A stretch of 64,000 bases of DNA from NCBI RefSeq assembly GCF_024171785.1, contig NZ_JAMTCK010000021.1, positions 41,579-105,578 of the forward strand. The letters are read 5' to 3'. Below, piece by piece: positions 1-7,940 of this stretch. The translations under genes were made by a program, and so were the position numbers. Position 1 is the stretch's first letter, and each line of letters opens with the position of its first letter. The stretch comes from Goodfellowiella coeruleoviolacea (GTDB taxonomy: Bacteria; Actinomycetota; Actinomycetes; Mycobacteriales; Pseudonocardiaceae). A model generated the notes under the pieces. It was not told where the DNA came from and did not search any database. It saw nothing but the letters and a program-made list of their open reading frames with translations.

Positions 1-1094
1 GTCCGCACGTGGACCCCCAGCAGCCGGGCGGCGCAGGTCGCGGCGGCGGACGTGCCGGTGGACGCCTTGGCCAGCACGCGCAGCGCGCGCACCGGGAAGT
101 TCCGCATGGCGTGGCGGACCGCCGGGTGCGTCTGCGCCTGGTCCAGTCCGGACACCAGCAGGGCGAGTCCCTCGTCGGAAGGCAGCGACGCCAGTGCGAG
201 CGGCTCGTGGGAACGCAGCGAGGCCAGTCCGAACCGCGGGTACCGGTAGGTCGCGTTGACCAGGTCGGTCAACTCGGGCAGCAGCGCGGTGCCCACCGCC
301 TGCAGCAGGGTGCCCACCAGCTCCTCCCCGGCCAGCCACTTCCACTCCCGGTCGCGGGTGCGCAGCAGGTCCAACTGCCCGGCCGAGCCCACCGAGCTGA
401 GCAGCAGCCGCCACTGCACCTGGTGCATGTCCACTGTGGACGCGGCACGGCAGATCTCGTCCACCCAGTGCGTCTGGTCGGGCACCAGGAACGAGACGAC
501 CGTCCGCTGGAAGTCGGTGGTGCGGTGGCGCGCCAGCGCCTCGACCGCGTCCCGGTGCTCGTCCGCCGGGGCCACCGCCAGGAACGCGCGCATCCGCCTG
601 GCGATCCGCTCGTTGGTGCCGCTTCCCCAGTCGTGGTCATCGGCGGCGCGGAAGCGCAGGTAGTTGTAGCGGGTCCGGGACATGCTCTTGTGGTCGTGCA
701 CCCGGGCGAGTTCCGCGGTGGCCTCGGCGGCGAACCGCAGCCCTCGGGTGGTGATCCACGCGTCGGCGAACAGCTTCATCTCGTTCCGCTGGTCCCAGTG
801 CGCCTCCTGAGCGGCGATGGTGGCGATCACCGCCGCGCTCAGCGGGGTGACCTCGCCGCGCAGGTGGGCGCGGGCGGCGTCGGCGAGCACGGGATCGCCG
901 CCCATCTGCGCCACCACGTCGCTGATGTTCCGCTCGTGCCGCTGGAGGACCGCCACGGCCGTGCCGTCCAGCGCGATCGGTGACCCGGCAGGGCCGTCGC
1001 GGCGCGGGAAGAGCTTGGGCAGCCAGTCCTCCGGGAGGCGCACGCTGTCCTCCTCCGGCAGGGTGACCTCGATGGTGTGGTCGTCGGTGTGCAT
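1..1094 (-). CDS. DUF4132 domain-containing protein (N-terminal part, cut by window edge)
   Basis: Reading leftward from an ATG at 1094, the frame stays open for 364 codons and runs off the window, so the C-terminal part is missing. The start MHTDDHTIEVTLPEED, the PRR motif near residue 30 and the repeated helical, HEAT-like segments (for example LVSGLDQAQTHPAVRHAMRN) resemble the large MolR/YehI-like DUF4132 proteins, usually around 1000 residues or more. No enzymatic motif is visible in this part. The biochemical role of the family is not established. The ribosome-binding site is weak. The next gene, soxR, lies 46 bp upstream on the same strand but is probably a separate unit. Family assignment is from memory of family character, so moderate. 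Confidence 0.6.
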   Translation of the reverse strand, partial: MHTDDHTIEVTLPEEDSVRLPEDWLPKLFPRRDGPAGSPIALDGTAVAVLQRHERNISDVVAQMGGDPVLADAARAHLRGEVTPLSAAVIATIAAQEAHWDQRNEMKLFADAWITTRGLRFAAEATAELARVHDHKSMSRTRYNYLRFRAADDHDWGSGTNERIARRMRAFLAVAPADEHRDAVEALARHRTTDFQRTVVSFLVPDQTHWVDEICRAASTVDMHQVQWRLLLSSVGSAGQLDLLRTRDREWKWLAGEELVGTLLQAVGTALLPELTDLVNATYRYPRFGLASLRSHEPLALASLPSDEGLALLVSGLDQAQTHPAVRHAMRNFPVRALRVLAKASTGTSAAATCAARLLGVHVR

Positions 1095-1140
1095 GCCGCC
1101 GCACCCTACGAACCAGCACCGACAGCCGCGCTGCCCCGCC

Positions 1141-1596
1141 CTACTCGGTGAACACGCGCTGCGGGCCCGATCCCCGCTGGCTCAGCACGTCGTCCGGGTT
1201 GGCCAGCAGGCAGCGGTCGATGGACAGGCACCCGCAGCCGATGCAGTCGGTGAGGTTGTCCCGCAACCGCTCCAGCTGCGTGATCCGGCTGGTGAGGTCG
1301 TCGTGCCAGCACTGGGACAGCCGGGCCCAGTCCTCCCGGGTCGGGGTGCGGCCCTCGGGCAGCAGGCCCAGGGCGTCGCGGATCATGGCCAGCGGGATGC
1401 CGACGCGCTGCGACACGCGGACGAACGCGATCCGGCGCAGCATGTCCCGGCCGAACCGGCGCTGGTTTCCGCTGGTCCGCCGGCTGTGGATGAGGCCTTC
1501 CCGCTCGTAGAAGCGCAGCGCCGAGGTGGGCACGCCGCTGCGCTCGGACAGCTCGCCGATGGTCAGTTCCCGCTGCCGACAGGAAATCGGTGTCAC
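1141..1596 (-). CDS. soxR: SoxR, redox-sensing MerR-family transcriptional activator
   Basis: A 151-residue protein with an N-terminal MerR winged helix (LTIGELSERSGVPTSALRFYE, residues 11-31), a dimerisation helix and the [2Fe-2S] cluster motif C-x2-C-x-C-x5-C (Cys118, 121, 123, 129), which is diagnostic of SoxR. In actinomycetes SoxR is known to sense redox-active compounds rather than to run a general superoxide response. The GTG at 1596 was chosen because the protein then begins MTPISCRQRELTIGELS as in other SoxR proteins; the frame could extend further upstream but would cross the divergent promoter. It diverges from a flavin reductase gene, and a 20-bp dyad between them is the likely shared operator. 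Confidence 0.93.
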   Translation of the reverse strand: MTPISCRQRELTIGELSERSGVPTSALRFYEREGLIHSRRTSGNQRRFGRDMLRRIAFVRVSQRVGIPLAMIRDALGLLPEGRTPTREDWARLSQCWHDDLTSRITQLERLRDNLTDCIGCGCLSIDRCLLANPDDVLSQRGSGPQRVFTE

Positions 1597-1611
1597 GGCG
1601 CCCAGGCTAGC

Positions 1612-1642
1612 TTGACTTGAACCATTGTTTAAGTTCGATGCT
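1612..1642 (+). promoter_or_regulatory. SoxR-type promoter and operator
   Basis: TTGACT (1612-1617) and GATGCT (1637-1642) are separated by 19 bp, the over-long spacer typical of MerR-family activated promoters. An imperfect dyad, ACTTGAACCATTGTTTAAGT (1615-1634, 16 of 20 symmetric positions), fills the spacer. The downstream ATG at 1649 lies about 7 bp after the -10 element, so the transcript may be leaderless. Confidence 0.7.
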
Positions 1643-1648
1643 CTGCGC

Positions 1649-2236
1649 ATGACCTCAACCGAACAGCTCCAGCTCGCGATCATCGTCGGCAGCACCCGCG
1701 AGGGCCGGTTCGCGCCCATGGTGGCGAACTGGTTCGCCGACCAGGCCCGCCAGCACCAGGACTTCTCCGTCGACGTCGTCGACCTGGCCGAGACCGAGCT
1801 GCCCGTGGTGCTGGGCGCCGAACTGGCCCCCGAGGCGGCCGCCACCCTGGCCCGGGTCAGCGCCAGCCTGGTCAAGGCCGACGCGTTCGTGGTCATCACG
1901 CCCGAGTACAACCACAGCTACCCGGCCTCGCTGAAGAACGCGATCGACTGGCACCACAAGGAGTGGCAGGCCAAGCCGGTCGGCTTCGTCTCCTACGGCG
2001 GCCTGGCCGGCGGCCTGCGCTCGGTGGAGCACCTGCGGCCGGTGTTCGCCGAACTGCACGCGGTCACCGTTCGGGACACCGTCAGCTTCCACATGGCGTG
2101 GGACAAGTTCGACGAGAACGGTCAGCCCAAGGACGCCGACGGGTGCAACGCGGCGGCCAAGGTCATGCTGGACCAGCTGGTCTGGTGGGGCCGGGCGCTC
2201 GCCGAGGCCAGGGCCAAGCGGCCGTACGGCCAGTGA
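1649..2236 (+). CDS. NADPH-dependent FMN reductase family protein
   Basis: A 195-residue flavodoxin-fold reductase. The FMN phosphate loop GSTREGR lies at residues 14-20, and PEYNHSYPASLKNAIDW is the conserved NADPH-dependent FMN reductase / azoreductase-like motif. It should reduce flavin, quinones or azo compounds with NAD(P)H in the cytosol. The ATG at 1649 was preferred over upstream in-frame codons because those fall inside the SoxR promoter. The divergent soxR and the 19-bp-spacer promoter indicate direct SoxR activation; flavin reductases are known members of actinobacterial SoxR regulons. No Shine-Dalgarno sequence precedes the ATG, consistent with leaderless translation. Confidence 0.9.
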   Translation: MTSTEQLQLAIIVGSTREGRFAPMVANWFADQARQHQDFSVDVVDLAETELPVVLGAELAPEAAATLARVSASLVKADAFVVITPEYNHSYPASLKNAIDWHHKEWQAKPVGFVSYGGLAGGLRSVEHLRPVFAELHAVTVRDTVSFHMAWDKFDENGQPKDADGCNAAAKVMLDQLVWWGRALAEARAKRPYGQ

Positions 2237-2317
2237 CACCACCCGCGGGTCAGCGGGGCAGGGATCAGCCGACGGTGTCAGCCCAGGGTGGAACACCGCT
2301 GGTAATGGGTGGCCCGG

Positions 2318-2334
2318 CAGGTCGATATCACCTG
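2318..2334. promoter_or_regulatory. Inverted repeat upstream of the ABC exporter operon
   Basis: CAGGT-N7-ACCTG lies about 112 bp before the exporter start. It could be a repressor site; no regulator gene adjoins the operon, so this is weak. Confidence 0.25.
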
Positions 2335-2445
2335 GGGTGAGAATTTCCGAGACAAAGATGTTGTGAACGTCAGATCATCGACCTGACCGCCGCGCCAGCG
2401 GTGGCGCTCGCCCACGCGGACAAGACAACCCCCAGGAAGGTCCAT

Positions 2446-4179
2446 GTGCTGATCCGACTGCTGCGCGCACACCTGCGCCCCTACCGCCGGGACATCGTCC
2501 TGGTGGTGGTGTTCCAGCTCGTGCAGACGCTGGCCACCATGTATCTGCCGACGCTCAACGCCGACATCATCGACGACGGCGTGGTCAAGGGCGACACCGG
2601 CTACATCCTCCGCACGGGTGGGCTGATGCTCGCCGTGACGCTGGTGCAGATCGTGTGCTCCGGTGCGGCCGTCTTCTTCGGCGCCCGCACGGCCATGGCG
2701 GTCGGTCGGGACGTCCGCGCCGCGATCTTCGCCCGGGTCCAGGAGTTCTCCGTCCGCGAGGTCGGCCAGTTCGGCGCGCCGTCGCTGATCACCCGCACCA
2801 CCAACGACGTCCAGCAGGTGCAGATGCTGGTGGTGATGACCCTGACCATGATGGTGTCCGCGCCGATCATGTGCGTCGGCGGCATCGTGCTGGCGCTGGG
2901 TGAGGACGTGCCGCTGTCCGCGCTGCTGCTGCTCATCGTGCCGGTGCTGATCATCGCGGTGAGCCTGGTCGTGCGGCGGATGCGGCCGCTGTTCCGGTCG
3001 ATGCAGAAGCGGATCGACCAGGTCAACCGGGTGATGCGGGAGCAGATCACCGGTATCCGGGTGATCAGGGCCTTCGTCCGGGACAGCCACGAGCAGGCCC
3101 GGTTCGCCAGGGCCAACCGCGACCTGATGGACGTGCAGATCGGCACCGGCCGGCTGATGGCCTGGATGTTCCCGATCGTCGGCCTGGTGATGAACCTGTC
3201 CAGCGTGGCCGTGGTCTGGTTCGGCGGGGACCGCATCGCCAGCGGCTCCATGCAGATCGGCTCGATGACCGCGTTCCTGAGCTACCTGATGCAGATCCTC
3301 ATGGCCGTGATGATGGCGACGTTCATGTTCATGATGATCCCGCGCGCCGAGGTGTGCGCCGAGCGCATCCAGGAGGTGCTGGACACCGAGACCAGTGTGA
3401 CGCCGCCGACCACCCCGGTCACCACCCTGCGCGAGCACGGCCACCTGGAGATCCGCGACGTCGAGTTCCACTACCCGGGCGCCGAGGAACCCGTGCTGCG
3501 CGCGGTGAACCTGATCGCCCGGCCCGGCGAGACCACCGCGGTCATCGGCTCCACCGGCAGTGGCAAGACCACCCTGCTCAACCTGGTCCCCCGGCTGTTC
3601 GACGCCACCGGCGGCAGCGTGCTGATCAACGGCGTGGACGTGCGCGAGCTGGCCCCGGCCCAGCTGGCCGGGCTGGTCGGGCTGGTGCCGCAGAAGCCGT
3701 ACCTGTTCTCCGGGACGATCGCCTCCAACCTGCGCTACGGCAACCCGGACGCCACCGACGAGGACCTCTGGCACGCCCTGGAGGTCGCCCAGGCCCGCGA
3801 CTTCGTGGAGCAGTTGCCCGAGCAGCTCAACGCCCCCATCGGGCAGGGCGGCAGCAACGTGTCCGGTGGTCAGCGCCAGCGCCTGGCCATCGCCCGGCTG
3901 CTGGTCGCCAAACCCGAGATCTACCTGTTCGACGACTCGTTCTCGGCACTGGACTACGCCACCGACGCCGCCCTGCGCGCCGCGCTGGCCACCGAGACCA
4001 GGGACGCCACCGTGGTGATCGTGGCCCAGCGGGTGTCGACCATCCGCAACGCCGACCGCATCGTCGTGCTCGACGAGGGCCGCGTGGTCGGCACCGGCAC
4101 CCACGCCGAGCTGATGGCGGGCAACCAGACCTACCGGGAGATCGTGCTCTCCCAGCTCACCGAACAGGAGGCGGCGTGA
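2446..4179 (+). CDS. ABC exporter half-transporter, permease fused to ATP-binding domain (degenerate NBD)
   Basis: A 577-residue type I exporter half: about six membrane helices (residues 20-310) followed by a nucleotide-binding domain. Walker A is GSTGSGKT near residue 368 and the signature is SGGQ near 473. Walker B ends FDDS, with Asp where the catalytic Glu normally sits (about residue 497), and the H-loop reads IVAQR, with Gln replacing His near 528. Those two changes mark the degenerate partner of heterodimeric exporters such as BmrCD or TM287/288. The GTG at 2446 was chosen because AGGAAGG lies 5 nt upstream; an in-frame GTG at 2401 has no such site. The stop overlaps the start of the partner gene. 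Substrate unknown. Confidence 0.9.
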   Translation: MLIRLLRAHLRPYRRDIVLVVVFQLVQTLATMYLPTLNADIIDDGVVKGDTGYILRTGGLMLAVTLVQIVCSGAAVFFGARTAMAVGRDVRAAIFARVQEFSVREVGQFGAPSLITRTTNDVQQVQMLVVMTLTMMVSAPIMCVGGIVLALGEDVPLSALLLLIVPVLIIAVSLVVRRMRPLFRSMQKRIDQVNRVMREQITGIRVIRAFVRDSHEQARFARANRDLMDVQIGTGRLMAWMFPIVGLVMNLSSVAVVWFGGDRIASGSMQIGSMTAFLSYLMQILMAVMMATFMFMMIPRAEVCAERIQEVLDTETSVTPPTTPVTTLREHGHLEIRDVEFHYPGAEEPVLRAVNLIARPGETTAVIGSTGSGKTTLLNLVPRLFDATGGSVLINGVDVRELAPAQLAGLVGLVPQKPYLFSGTIASNLRYGNPDATDEDLWHALEVAQARDFVEQLPEQLNAPIGQGGSNVSGGQRQRLAIARLLVAKPEIYLFDDSFSALDYATDAALRAALATETRDATVVIVAQRVSTIRNADRIVVLDEGRVVGTGTHAELMAGNQTYREIVLSQLTEQEAA

Positions 4180-6221
4180 GCACCACCGACCAGCGGCCGA
4201 GCGGACAGCCACCCGCCGGAGGACCACCCGCAGGAGGACCACCCGCCGGAGGGCCCGCCCGCCCGGCGGGTGTGCCGGCCAGGGGACCGGGGCCCGGCGG
4301 CGGTGGCGGCCCCGGGTTCATGCGTGGTGGCATGCCCACCGAGAAGTCCTTGAACTTCAAGGGCTCCAGCCGCCGCCTGCTGCGGATGATGCGCCCGGAA
4401 CGCCTGCTCGTGGTGGCCGTGCTGGCGCTCGGCGTGATCGCGGTCGCGTTGAACTCGGTCGGCCCCCGGGTGCTCGGCGAGGCCACCGACCTGATCTTCA
4501 CCGGGGTGATCGGCGCGCAGCTGCCGGCGGGCGTGAGCAAGGACGTGCTGGTCGCCGGCTTACGCGCGCAGGGCCAGGACACCTTCGCCGACATGCTCGC
4601 CACCATGGACGTGGTGCCCGGCCAGGGCATCGACTTCGGCGCGGTCGGCCAGGTGCTGCTCGGCGTGCTGGCGATCTTCCTGACAGCGTCGCTGTTGCAG
4701 CTGTTCCAGGGCCGGCTGACCGCGTTGGTCGTGGGGCGGATGGCCTACCGGCTGCGCGAGCAGGCCGAGACCAAGCTGGCCCGGCTGCCGTTGAGCTACT
4801 TCGACAAGCAGCCGCGCGGCGAGGTGCTGTCCAGGACGACCAACGACATCGACAACATCACCCAGACCATGCAGCAGGCGCTCAGCCAGATGGTGACCGC
4901 GCTGCTCACCGTGGTCGGCGTGCTGGCCATGATGCTGTGGATCTCGCCGCTGCTCGCGCTGGTCGCCGTGGTGACCGTGCCGGTGTCGGTGGTCGTGGCC
5001 ACCACCATCGGCAAGCGGGCCCAGCCGCAGTTCATCAAGCAGTGGGCCACCACAGGCAAGCTCAACGCGCACATCGAGGAGATGTACACCGGGCACACCC
5101 TGGTGAAGGTCTTCGGCCGGCAGCAGCAGGCCGCGGACGTGTTCGCCGAGCACAACAACGCCCTGTTCGCGTCGAGCTTCCGGGCGCAGTTCATCTCCGG
5201 CTTCATCCAGCCGGCCATGATGTTCATCGGCAACCTGAACTACGTGCTGGTGGCCGTGATCGGCGGCCTGCGGGTGGCCTCGGGCTCGCTGTCGCTGGGC
5301 GAGGTGCAGGCGTTCATCCAGTACTCCCGGCAGTTCACCCAGCCGATCACCCAGGTGGCGTCCATGGCCAACCTGCTCCAGTCCGGCGTGGCCTCGGCCG
5401 AGCGCGTGTTCGACCTGCTCGACGCGGACGAGCAGGAGCCGGACCCGGCCCAGCCGCAGCGCCCGGAGCGGGTCACCGGCCGGGTGGCGTTCGAGAACGT
5501 GTCGTTCCGCTACGAGCCGGACAAGCCGCTGATCGAGAACCTGTCGCTGACCGTGGAACCGGGCCAGACCGTGGCCATCGTCGGCCCCACCGGCGCCGGC
5601 AAGACCACCCTGGTCAACCTGCTGATGCGGTTCTACGAGGTGACCGGCGGCCGGATCACCCTGGACGGGGTGGACATCGCCAGCATGTCCCGGGAGGAGC
5701 TGCGCGGCCGGATCGGCATGGTGTTGCAGGACACCTGGCTGTTCGGCGGCACCATCGCGGAGAACATCGCCTACGGCGTGGACAACGCCACCCGCGAGCA
5801 GGTCGTGGCGGCGGCCCAGGCCACCCACGTGGACCGGTTCGTGCGCACCCTGCCGGACGGCTACGACACGGTGATGGACGACGAGGGCGCCGGGGTCAGC
5901 GCGGGCGAGAAGCAGCTGCTGACCATCGCCAGGGCGTTCCTGACCGAGCCGGCCATCCTGGTGCTGGACGAGGCCACCAGCTCGGTGGACACCCGCACGG
6001 AGGTGCTGATCCAGCACGCCATGACCGAACTGCGCACCGGCCGCACCAGCTTCGTCATCGCCCACCGGCTGTCCACCATCCGCGACGCGGACGTCATCCT
6101 GGTGATGGAGTCCGGCCGCATCGTCGAGCAGGGCAACCACGAACAACTGCTCGCCGCCGACGGCGCCTACGCCCGGCTCTACGCCGCCCAGTTCGCCCAG
6201 GCCGTGGCCGAACTGGACTGA
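4176..6221 (+). CDS. ABC exporter half-transporter, permease fused to ATP-binding domain (catalytic NBD)
   Basis: A 681-residue partner of the preceding half-transporter, joined by a GTGA overlap and preceded by AGGAGG. The first 50 residues are a Pro/Gly tract containing PPAGG repeats, followed by a conserved ekSLNFKGSSRRLL segment, membrane helices and an NBD. Walker A is GPTGAGKT (about residue 470), Walker B ends LDEAT with the catalytic Glu present, and the H-loop His is present (IAHRLST, about 630). Its signature is SAGEK rather than SGGQ (about 575). Canonical Walker/H residues here plus the canonical signature of the partner make one competent ATP site; the other site is degenerate. 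A rare TTA codon sits at 4560 (residue 129). A strong hairpin follows the gene. Confidence 0.92.
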   Translation: MSTTDQRPSGQPPAGGPPAGGPPAGGPARPAGVPARGPGPGGGGGPGFMRGGMPTEKSLNFKGSSRRLLRMMRPERLLVVAVLALGVIAVALNSVGPRVLGEATDLIFTGVIGAQLPAGVSKDVLVAGLRAQGQDTFADMLATMDVVPGQGIDFGAVGQVLLGVLAIFLTASLLQLFQGRLTALVVGRMAYRLREQAETKLARLPLSYFDKQPRGEVLSRTTNDIDNITQTMQQALSQMVTALLTVVGVLAMMLWISPLLALVAVVTVPVSVVVATTIGKRAQPQFIKQWATTGKLNAHIEEMYTGHTLVKVFGRQQQAADVFAEHNNALFASSFRAQFISGFIQPAMMFIGNLNYVLVAVIGGLRVASGSLSLGEVQAFIQYSRQFTQPITQVASMANLLQSGVASAERVFDLLDADEQEPDPAQPQRPERVTGRVAFENVSFRYEPDKPLIENLSLTVEPGQTVAIVGPTGAGKTTLVNLLMRFYEVTGGRITLDGVDIASMSREELRGRIGMVLQDTWLFGGTIAENIAYGVDNATREQVVAAAQATHVDRFVRTLPDGYDTVMDDEGAGVSAGEKQLLTIARAFLTEPAILVLDEATSSVDTRTEVLIQHAMTELRTGRTSFVIAHRLSTIRDADVILVMESGRIVEQGNHEQLLAADGAYARLYAAQFAQAVAELD

Positions 6222-6233
6222 CCCGAGCCGGAT

Positions 6234-6273
6234 CGAGCGTCGGCCTGTTCGCTCGTCAGCAGGCCGACGCTCG
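6234..6273 (+). terminator. Intrinsic-type terminator hairpin after the ABC exporter operon
   Basis: GAGCGTCGGCCTG (6235-6247) pairs perfectly with CAGGCCGACGCTC (6260-6272) across a 12-nt loop, and one further C-G pair closes it. There is no U tract, as is usual in high-GC actinomycetes. Confidence 0.75.
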
Positions 6274-6336
6274 GTCACAGATTCCTCACCCGTCTGATAC
6301 GCCCATGGCCTGAGTGAACGCCGTACCCTGAAAACC

Positions 6337-6636
6337 ATGACAGCGGCGCACGCATTTGAGCTTCCTCCGCACAGCGGCGCACCGGCCGAGGCGGTCGAGG
6401 CGGCGGTTGACGGGCAGGTCGTGTACCTCGTCCGCGACGGTGAGCCCATTGCGGCGATCGTGCCGGCGGACGTCGCTGCCGCCGGAGCGGCTGCGGTGGA
6501 GGCGTTGGAAGACGCCGAGGACATCCGCGCTGCTCGTGTCGCGCTGGCAGACACGGGGCCTGATGTCCCGTTGGAAGACGTTCTGGCCGAGTACGCCGAC
6601 GATCTGTCTGCTTTCCCGGAGGACGGTCCAAGGTGA
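6337..6636 (+). CDS. Phd/YefM-type antitoxin (orphaned)
   Basis: A 99-residue acidic protein. Residues 14-45 (APAEAVEAAVDGQVVYLVRD then GEPIAAIVPAD) match the N-terminal DNA-binding fold of Phd/YefM antitoxins, and the C-terminal half is acidic, as expected for a toxin-wrapping tail. The following frame begins with GTG inside its TGA (4-bp overlap), the usual arrangement of an antitoxin with a RelE-like toxin. That toxin frame is broken here, so the antitoxin seems to have lost its partner. An intact antitoxin of this type would normally autorepress its own promoter. Confidence 0.7.
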   Translation: MTAAHAFELPPHSGAPAEAVEAAVDGQVVYLVRDGEPIAAIVPADVAAAGAAAVEALEDAEDIRAARVALADTGPDVPLEDVLAEYADDLSAFPEDGPR

Positions 6637-6769
6637 CTGGGCGCTACACCGTGAAACTACGGCGTCCCGCCAAGGCGACTACCGTGTGGTGTATTCCATC
6701 GAAGACGACGAGTTGATCGTTCTGGGCGTCCGAATCGCATCTCGTGGCAGTGTCTATCGCGACATCTGA
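6633..6769 (+). pseudogene. RelE/ParE-type toxin remnant (internal deletion and frameshift)
   Basis: A GTG at 6633 overlapping the antitoxin stop begins VTGRYTVKLRRPAKA, the usual N-terminus of RelE-like toxins, but the frame ends after 27 codons. The characteristic C-terminal half of the family (RQGDYRVVYSIEDDELIVLG, then VRIASRGSVYRD) follows at once in another frame, up to the stop at 6769. About 30 middle residues are missing and the frame changes at the junction around 6672-6680. What is seen is therefore the two ends of a RelE toxin joined out of frame. A loss-of-function deletion fits better than programmed frameshifting, because the central beta-strands are gone. Confidence 0.7.
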
Positions 6770-6787
6770 CGCGAACCTCAGTGCCTG

Positions 6788-7846
6788 CTAGTTGATGCGT
6801 TTCGGCATCGTTCCCCAACCGCTCCCGCTGGTGACGTGGCCGGTCAGGCGCTCCCAGTTGCCAGACCCGATGGCGGCCTTCTCCGCCTCGGTGAACGGCG
6901 CGCCTTCGAGGAAGGACCGGGCGGTGCCGCCGCTGGTGTCCAGGTAGGGGAAGCCACCGGGCCGGGTGCCGAAGGTGTAGGGGTAGTCGGTCGAGTAGAG
7001 CATCCGGTCGGTTCCGACGACCTCGGCCGTCCAGCGCAGGTAGCGCTCGCTGACCGTGCCGCTGCCGGCCACCCAGAAGTTCCGCCGGAAGTAGTCGATC
7101 AGCGGTTGCCGCAGCCCGGCCATGTCCTGCAGGAAGCCGACGTGGTCGAGGTAGAACAGGACGACCTCGCCCCAGTGTCCGGCGATCACCTGGAGCTGGG
7201 GATGGCGGTCGAACACCCCGGAGAAGATCATCCGCAGGTACTGCACGCCGAGGTCGTAGTACCAGCCCAGCCCGGCGGTGGCCAGCGCCGGCCCCACCCC
7301 GTTGGGCAGCCCCGAGTAGTACGCCCGCTGGACCGCCGGCACCGGGGCCTGCGGGTGGAAGTGCAGCGGGACGCGGAGCCGCTCGGCGGTCGCGTAGAGG
7401 TCGTCGAACTCCGGTGCGTCGGCCAGTGTGTCGCCGGTGCGGCCGTACAGCATCGCGCCGCGAAAGCCGAGTTGGGTGACGGCGCGCTCCAACTCCGCGG
7501 CGGCGGCCTCGGGCGCGGGCGTGGGGATGGCCGCGAACGCCTGGAATCGCAGCGGGTTGGTGTCGACGATCTCGGCGAGCGCGTCGTTGGCCTCGCGCGC
7601 GACTCGCACGGCCTCGGCGGCCGGGAGGTTCTGCACGCCCGGCGTGGCCAGGGACAGCACCGCGACGTCGATGCCCTGGTCGTCCATGTCGGCCAGGCGC
7701 TGCTCACCGACGTCGCGCACCCTTCGGGTGACCGGGTGGTCCTCGCCGTAGACGTGCGGTTGCACGCCCGCCCGCGCCCACGCGTCGAGTTGGACCGGCA
7801 GGACCACGTGTTCTTCAAGACCGACGATGCGCAGCTTCTCGGACAT
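6788..7846 (-). CDS. Amidohydrolase-2 family metal-dependent hydrolase/decarboxylase
   Basis: A 352-residue TIM-barrel protein of the ACMSD / gamma-resorcylate decarboxylase type. The metal ligands of the family are visible: the GLEEHVVLP strand-1 motif (Glu and His), HFHP in the middle, VIAGHWGE, and YSTDYPY with the Asp. These enzymes usually decarboxylate or hydrate aromatic acids non-oxidatively; the substrate here is unknown. The gene is divergent from a TetR regulator 94 bp away, with a palindromic operator in the gap, so the TetR protein probably represses it. The start ATG at 7846 gives the expected N-terminus MSEKLRIVGLEEH. Confidence 0.85.
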   Translation of the reverse strand: MSEKLRIVGLEEHVVLPVQLDAWARAGVQPHVYGEDHPVTRRVRDVGEQRLADMDDQGIDVAVLSLATPGVQNLPAAEAVRVAREANDALAEIVDTNPLRFQAFAAIPTPAPEAAAAELERAVTQLGFRGAMLYGRTGDTLADAPEFDDLYATAERLRVPLHFHPQAPVPAVQRAYYSGLPNGVGPALATAGLGWYYDLGVQYLRMIFSGVFDRHPQLQVIAGHWGEVVLFYLDHVGFLQDMAGLRQPLIDYFRRNFWVAGSGTVSERYLRWTAEVVGTDRMLYSTDYPYTFGTRPGGFPYLDTSGGTARSFLEGAPFTEAEKAAIGSGNWERLTGHVTSGSGWGTMPKRIN

Positions 7847-7874
7847 GCCAGCAGCACCCCTTCCTGGGGTTTCC

Positions 7875-7900
7875 GGTGATACTGAGGTTACGGTATCACC
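7875..7900. promoter_or_regulatory. TetR-type operator
   Basis: A perfect inverted repeat, GGTGATAC-N10-GTATCACC, lies between the amidohydrolase and the divergent tetR-like gene. Position and symmetry suggest it is the operator for both. Confidence 0.65.
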
Positions 7901-7940
7901 GATATCATCGTTGGAAACAAGTGGCTGTTACCATTGATAT

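Noticed and set aside
2278..4242. Long antisense open frame (654 codons) opposite the first ABC subunit
   Set aside because: It is His/Gln/Gly-rich with no domain; it is the usual third-frame shadow of a high-GC gene.
4560..6554. Antisense open frame (664 codons) across the second ABC subunit
   Set aside because: Same low-complexity His/Gly/Leu composition; the sense frame has all ABC motifs.
6633..6769. Programmed frameshift in the RelE-like toxin
   Set aside because: The central part of the toxin is missing, so a frameshift would still give a non-functional protein; no slippery sequence is seen.
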